A stretch of DNA of 64,000 nucleotides from positions 285,376 to 349,375 of the forward strand of contig NZ_FOPC01000003.1 in the NCBI RefSeq assembly GCF_900113375.1, in the 5' to 3' direction. The notes beneath the pieces were generated by a model. It saw only the letters and a list, made by a program, of their open reading frames with translations, did not search any database and was not told where the DNA came from. Positions 61,343-64,000 of this stretch are shown here, one piece after another; the first letter of the stretch is position 1, and each line of letters opens with the position of its first letter. The DNA comes from Algoriphagus hitonicola (GTDB lineage Bacteria; Bacteroidota; Bacteroidia; Cytophagales; Cyclobacteriaceae). The translations under genes and the position numbers were made by a program.

Positions 61343-64000
61343 TTAATTCTGCTTTACCAGTCTTTTAGTCAGAATAAACTGGCCTATCTGAACTTGAACC
61401 TGGTACATTCCATTGCTCAGCAACTCTATGTCGATCAGGCGCTCATAGTTGTTTGATTGAACCGTTTCTTCTTCCATAACCAACCGTCCTGTAGCGTCAA
61501 ATACTTTAATTATAACTGGTGCTTCGCCACTAAAATCAACTCGGATGGTTGCATATCGCGTACTTGGATTTGGATAAACTTGGAGATTAATCGGTAAATC
61601 TGGCATCATCAAGGTCAAGTTTCTTTCAATGGACTGATTGGCTCGATCAGTTGAAATTACCTTCAAGGTGACATGAGCTTTGACTCTTCCCTCCTCACCT
61701 TTCCATTGAATTTGACCTCCATTCAAATAGACGTATTCATTATCTATCAATTGGTAAGAATGAATTGTGTCTATTGGATCTATCGTCTGTAGTGTTGCTA
61801 AGACCTGATCTTTCAGCACTTTTTCAGGAAGAATATTCAGATCCAATTCAATGTCTAAAGGCAGCGGTTTATTTTCCACCAAGACATTCATTTTGATCAT
61901 ATCTTCCATGAGTCTATTGAGAACCAATGTTTTTGGCTTACCAGAAATCTGATAGTATCCTGGAACCAACCCATTATAATCTTCCACATTCCAGTTGACC
62001 TCAATCGGATTTTCATATCCAAGTAAATCAAAGTCATACTTGGCAAGTGAGTCAAATGGGGTGTTCCATGGAACGGTTAAAAGGGAATTGGAATCAATGG
62101 ACATGTTTTTACCTTTTTTCGCTTGGTGGATCACGATACTTCCCCCTGAAATGTCTGTTGTCGCGTCCTCATTATCCGCACTACCAAGTTGATTATCGTA
62201 AAGCATTTTGCCGGATGAGGTCTCCCAAATCTTAATTCGGAATTTATCAGCTTCAATAGGATCCTTGAGGTTACCATCTATCGCCGACACCATAAAGGAA
62301 TATCCCTCAATTCCATTGATTTTTCCAGCGCCCTTGTAAATCCCCTTATGCCCCGTTATAACGAGAGACATGTCCTCATGAGAAGTACTGTTGAAGTTTA
62401 GATTACCATTTCGGAATTGGAACTCAGTGTTTCCATCCACGATATTCTTGCCTTTTCTGTATTTGGCTACAAATCCAAAGTTGGCTCGACCTTCAGCATC
62501 TGGATAGTTCAGATATGCCCCTTTAGGAGACCAAATCCAACCTCCTCCAGTAATAAATCCTCCATCCGGATCAAATATTACCGCAAGATCAGTCAATCCA
62601 ACAGTTTCATTTCCACAGGCATCAATCAAAATCAATCGAATCTGATAGACCCCAGGAGTGGAATAAGTATAGGTAGCTGAATAATTATCAAAAGGCTCCG
62701 TAAGGATAGTCTCTTCCCCATTATCCCATATCCATTTAGCTTCGACTACATCTGCTGAAACTAAAGCTGAAACATAGATTGGATTATTGATTTGAACAGG
62801 ATCCAATGGACCAGAGATACTCACTATTTCAATTGGTTCAGCACAAGGGTCCTGATCACATAGATCCGGATTATCCGGATTGGCTAATGGATCTGCATCA
62901 TCACAATCCAAATTATTATTCACATATCCTATTGGAGCTAGGCAGTAGAACGCCGGCTCGGCATTTTGATCTCCATATCCATCTCCATCTGCATCAATGT
63001 AATAGGCGGTTTGTACTCCTTCATCAATATCTCCGTCGCAATCATTGTCCTTACCATCACATAGTTCTGGTGCTCCAGGATAAACAGTTGCGTCCGAATC
63101 GTCGCAGTCTCCTTGATTTGGAGTGAAACCATCTTCATCGGAATCCAAATCCCCGACATCTACCGAGTTGATACTTATTGTGACAATAGCAGTAGCAGAA
63201 CCCTGGTTTCCGTTTATATCATTTACGGTTAATGTGACGACGTTTTCTCCTTTATTTAAAGCGGTAAAATTGGTTTGACTTAATTGATAATTTAAAATTC
63301 CGCAGTTATCGCTAGACCCATCATCCAGATCAGTTGAACTCAGAATAAGTGTTTGATCCTCATCTATGGCAAATTCACGATTTCTTGTAAAAACAGTAGG
63401 TAGCTCGCTATCCAAAACAGTAACATTGAACCTACATGTAACTTGGTTTCCAGCTGCATCTTTGGCGGTGTAGATCACCTCGGTTATTCCTACAGGGAAC
63501 ACTGATCCTGGTTCAAAATTATTGGTCAATGTTACCGATCCACTGTTATCAGTTGCCGTCGGTGCAGTCCAATTCACTACTGCTTCACAACTTCCCTGAT
63601 CATTGGAAATGTTAATGTTTGTTGGGCAGTCGTTGATAACTGGATTCTCATTATCCGAGCTTTCTGTAATGGTCACGGTAAAGCTACAATCGGCTATATT
63701 TCCAGAAACATCTGTAGCGCGATATATTACTGTGGTCATTCCTAGCGGGAAAACTTCCCCACTTCCAAACCCACTGATCAGTTCAAGGTTTGGCTCTCCG
63801 CAATTATCGGTTGCTGTTGGAAGATCATAGGTAATCGCTTTTCCAGTCTGCCCAAATTCTACGGTAGTACTGAAATTTGAAGGACAACTAATAACAGGCT
63901 TCTCAAGGTCAGTTACCGTCACTGTAAAGCTGGCCTTTTCCTCATTTCCATGAATATCAGTTACCGTGTAGGTCACTGTCGTGGTGCCAACCGGGAAGAC
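61343..64000 (-). CDS. Large type IX-secreted surface protein with HYR and MopE-like repeats, partial
   Basis: The 3' 886 codons of a gene that continues past the right edge; the reading frame is open through position 64000. From the visible N-terminal side: three or four HYR-type repeats (for example the CPSNFSTTVEFGQTG and VFPVGITEVIYTAKDAAGNQ patterns), then a MopE-like, Asp-rich calcium-binding segment with GDCDDSDATVYPGAPELCDG, a PKD-like domain (YTYSTPGVYQIRLILIDACGN), a region with GGGWIWSPKGAY, and a C-terminal sorting domain with LQVYPNPSTRYATIRVD and LSNGMYQVQVQIG ending RLVKQN. The C-terminal domain directs outer-membrane passage by the Por/Gld secretion system. Confidence 0.9.
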   Translation of the reverse strand, partial: VFPVGTTTVTYTVTDIHGNEEKASFTVTVTDLEKPVISCPSNFSTTVEFGQTGKAITYDLPTATDNCGEPNLELISGFGSGEVFPLGMTTVIYRATDVSGNIADCSFTVTITESSDNENPVINDCPTNINISNDQGSCEAVVNWTAPTATDNSGSVTLTNNFEPGSVFPVGITEVIYTAKDAAGNQVTCRFNVTVLDSELPTVFTRNREFAIDEDQTLILSSTDLDDGSSDNCGILNYQLSQTNFTALNKGENVVTLTVNDINGNQGSATAIVTISINSVDVGDLDSDEDGFTPNQGDCDDSDATVYPGAPELCDGKDNDCDGDIDEGVQTAYYIDADGDGYGDQNAEPAFYCLAPIGYVNNNLDCDDADPLANPDNPDLCDQDPCAEPIEIVSISGPLDPVQINNPIYVSALVSADVVEAKWIWDNGEETILTEPFDNYSATYTYSTPGVYQIRLILIDACGNETVGLTDLAVIFDPDGGFITGGGWIWSPKGAYLNYPDAEGRANFGFVAKYRKGKNIVDGNTEFQFRNGNLNFNSTSHEDMSLVITGHKGIYKGAGKINGIEGYSFMVSAIDGNLKDPIEADKFRIKIWETSSGKMLYDNQLGSADNEDATTDISGGSIVIHQAKKGKNMSIDSNSLLTVPWNTPFDSLAKYDFDLLGYENPIEVNWNVEDYNGLVPGYYQISGKPKTLVLNRLMEDMIKMNVLVENKPLPLDIELDLNILPEKVLKDQVLATLQTIDPIDTIHSYQLIDNEYVYLNGGQIQWKGEEGRVKAHVTLKVISTDRANQSIERNLTLMMPDLPINLQVYPNPSTRYATIRVDFSGEAPVIIKVFDATGRLVMEEETVQSNNYERLIDIELLSNGMYQVQVQIGQFILTKRLVKQN

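Noticed and set aside
61900..64000. Possible CRISPR-like or tandem DNA repeat because similar sequence units recur
   Set aside because: The repetition is of protein HYR domains with diverged codons, not of identical DNA repeats with spacers.
1..64000. tRNA, rRNA, insertion sequence or integrated element
   Set aside because: I looked for cloverleaf-like segments and transposase or integrase motifs in the intergenic regions and found none; a covariance-model scan would be the decisive test.

Overview
The window is one stretch of chromosome from a member of the Bacteroidota, most likely Cytophagales and close to Cyclobacteriaceae (Algoriphagus-like). This rests on a C-terminal type IX secretion sorting domain in the last gene, Bacteroidota-type promoter boxes (TAnnTTTG) ahead of several genes, absence of clear Shine-Dalgarno sites, moderate AT richness, many lipoproteins with a Cys lipobox, a carotenoid-type oxygenase, and families typical of the group (DUF4442, DUF6503-like lipoprotein, Hc1-like histone, Mpl-like ligase). 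The genus is an inference. I saw no rRNA, tRNA, CRISPR array, insertion sequence, integrase or phage gene; the region looks like core chromosome.

Layout. 1-6.4 kb: a carotenoid oxygenase cut by the window edge, an F420-type oxidoreductase, a ROK/polyphosphate-glucokinase-like kinase, rfbA, a GH32 lipoprotein, two small exported or membrane proteins and a CDGSH iron-sulfur protein. 6.4-8.9 kb: a KefF-KefC-like pair with overlapping genes. 9-13.3 kb: a three-gene operon (TPR plus beta-barrel outer-membrane protein, membrane GT2 synthase, membrane-anchored GH26 hydrolase) with the architecture of a minimal synthase-dependent exopolysaccharide export system; this is the most interesting system in the window. 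13.5-18 kb: an acyl-carrier-protein-like protein lacking the usual serine, a CAP-domain protein, a lipoprotein, an MBL-fold hydrolase and a MATE exporter. 18-21.7 kb: mnmA, a pseudouridine synthase and an M28 peptidase. 21.7-25.5 kb (minus): a NupC-type transporter, then etfB-etfA-DUF151/UVR.

25.5-33.7 kb: small TPR-like and PGDYG-like proteins, dnaB with a downstream quinone oxidoreductase, a lycopene-cyclase-like membrane protein, an Mpl-like murein ligase overlapping an ExoX/DnaQ-type exonuclease, an M48 lipoprotein and a DUF4442 protein. 33.7-40.6 kb: exported proteins, GluQRS, an S10 peptidase, a K+ channel, phzF, dinB and ferritin. 40.9-49.7 kb: an apparent fusion of a fatty-acid-hydroxylase domain with the start of an outer-membrane lipoprotein, an XRE-type regulator, a formylglycine-generating-enzyme-like lipoprotein with both active-site cysteines, ribE, pcm, a thioesterase, then a tight four-gene run containing a divergent aminoglycoside-phosphotransferase-like kinase, and an orphan response regulator. 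49.7-54.8 kb: accC-DUF1015-maf (minus), an alpha-oxoamine synthase and a 58-residue histone H1-like gene. 54.8-64 kb: an M1 peptidase, a 1041-residue Asp-box propeller protein, an amino-acid permease and a very large type IX-secreted protein with HYR repeats cut by the right edge.

Many transcription units end in hairpins flanked by A-runs and T-runs, able to stop transcription from both sides; they mark the unit boundaries used here. Several genes appear to use TTG or GTG starts.
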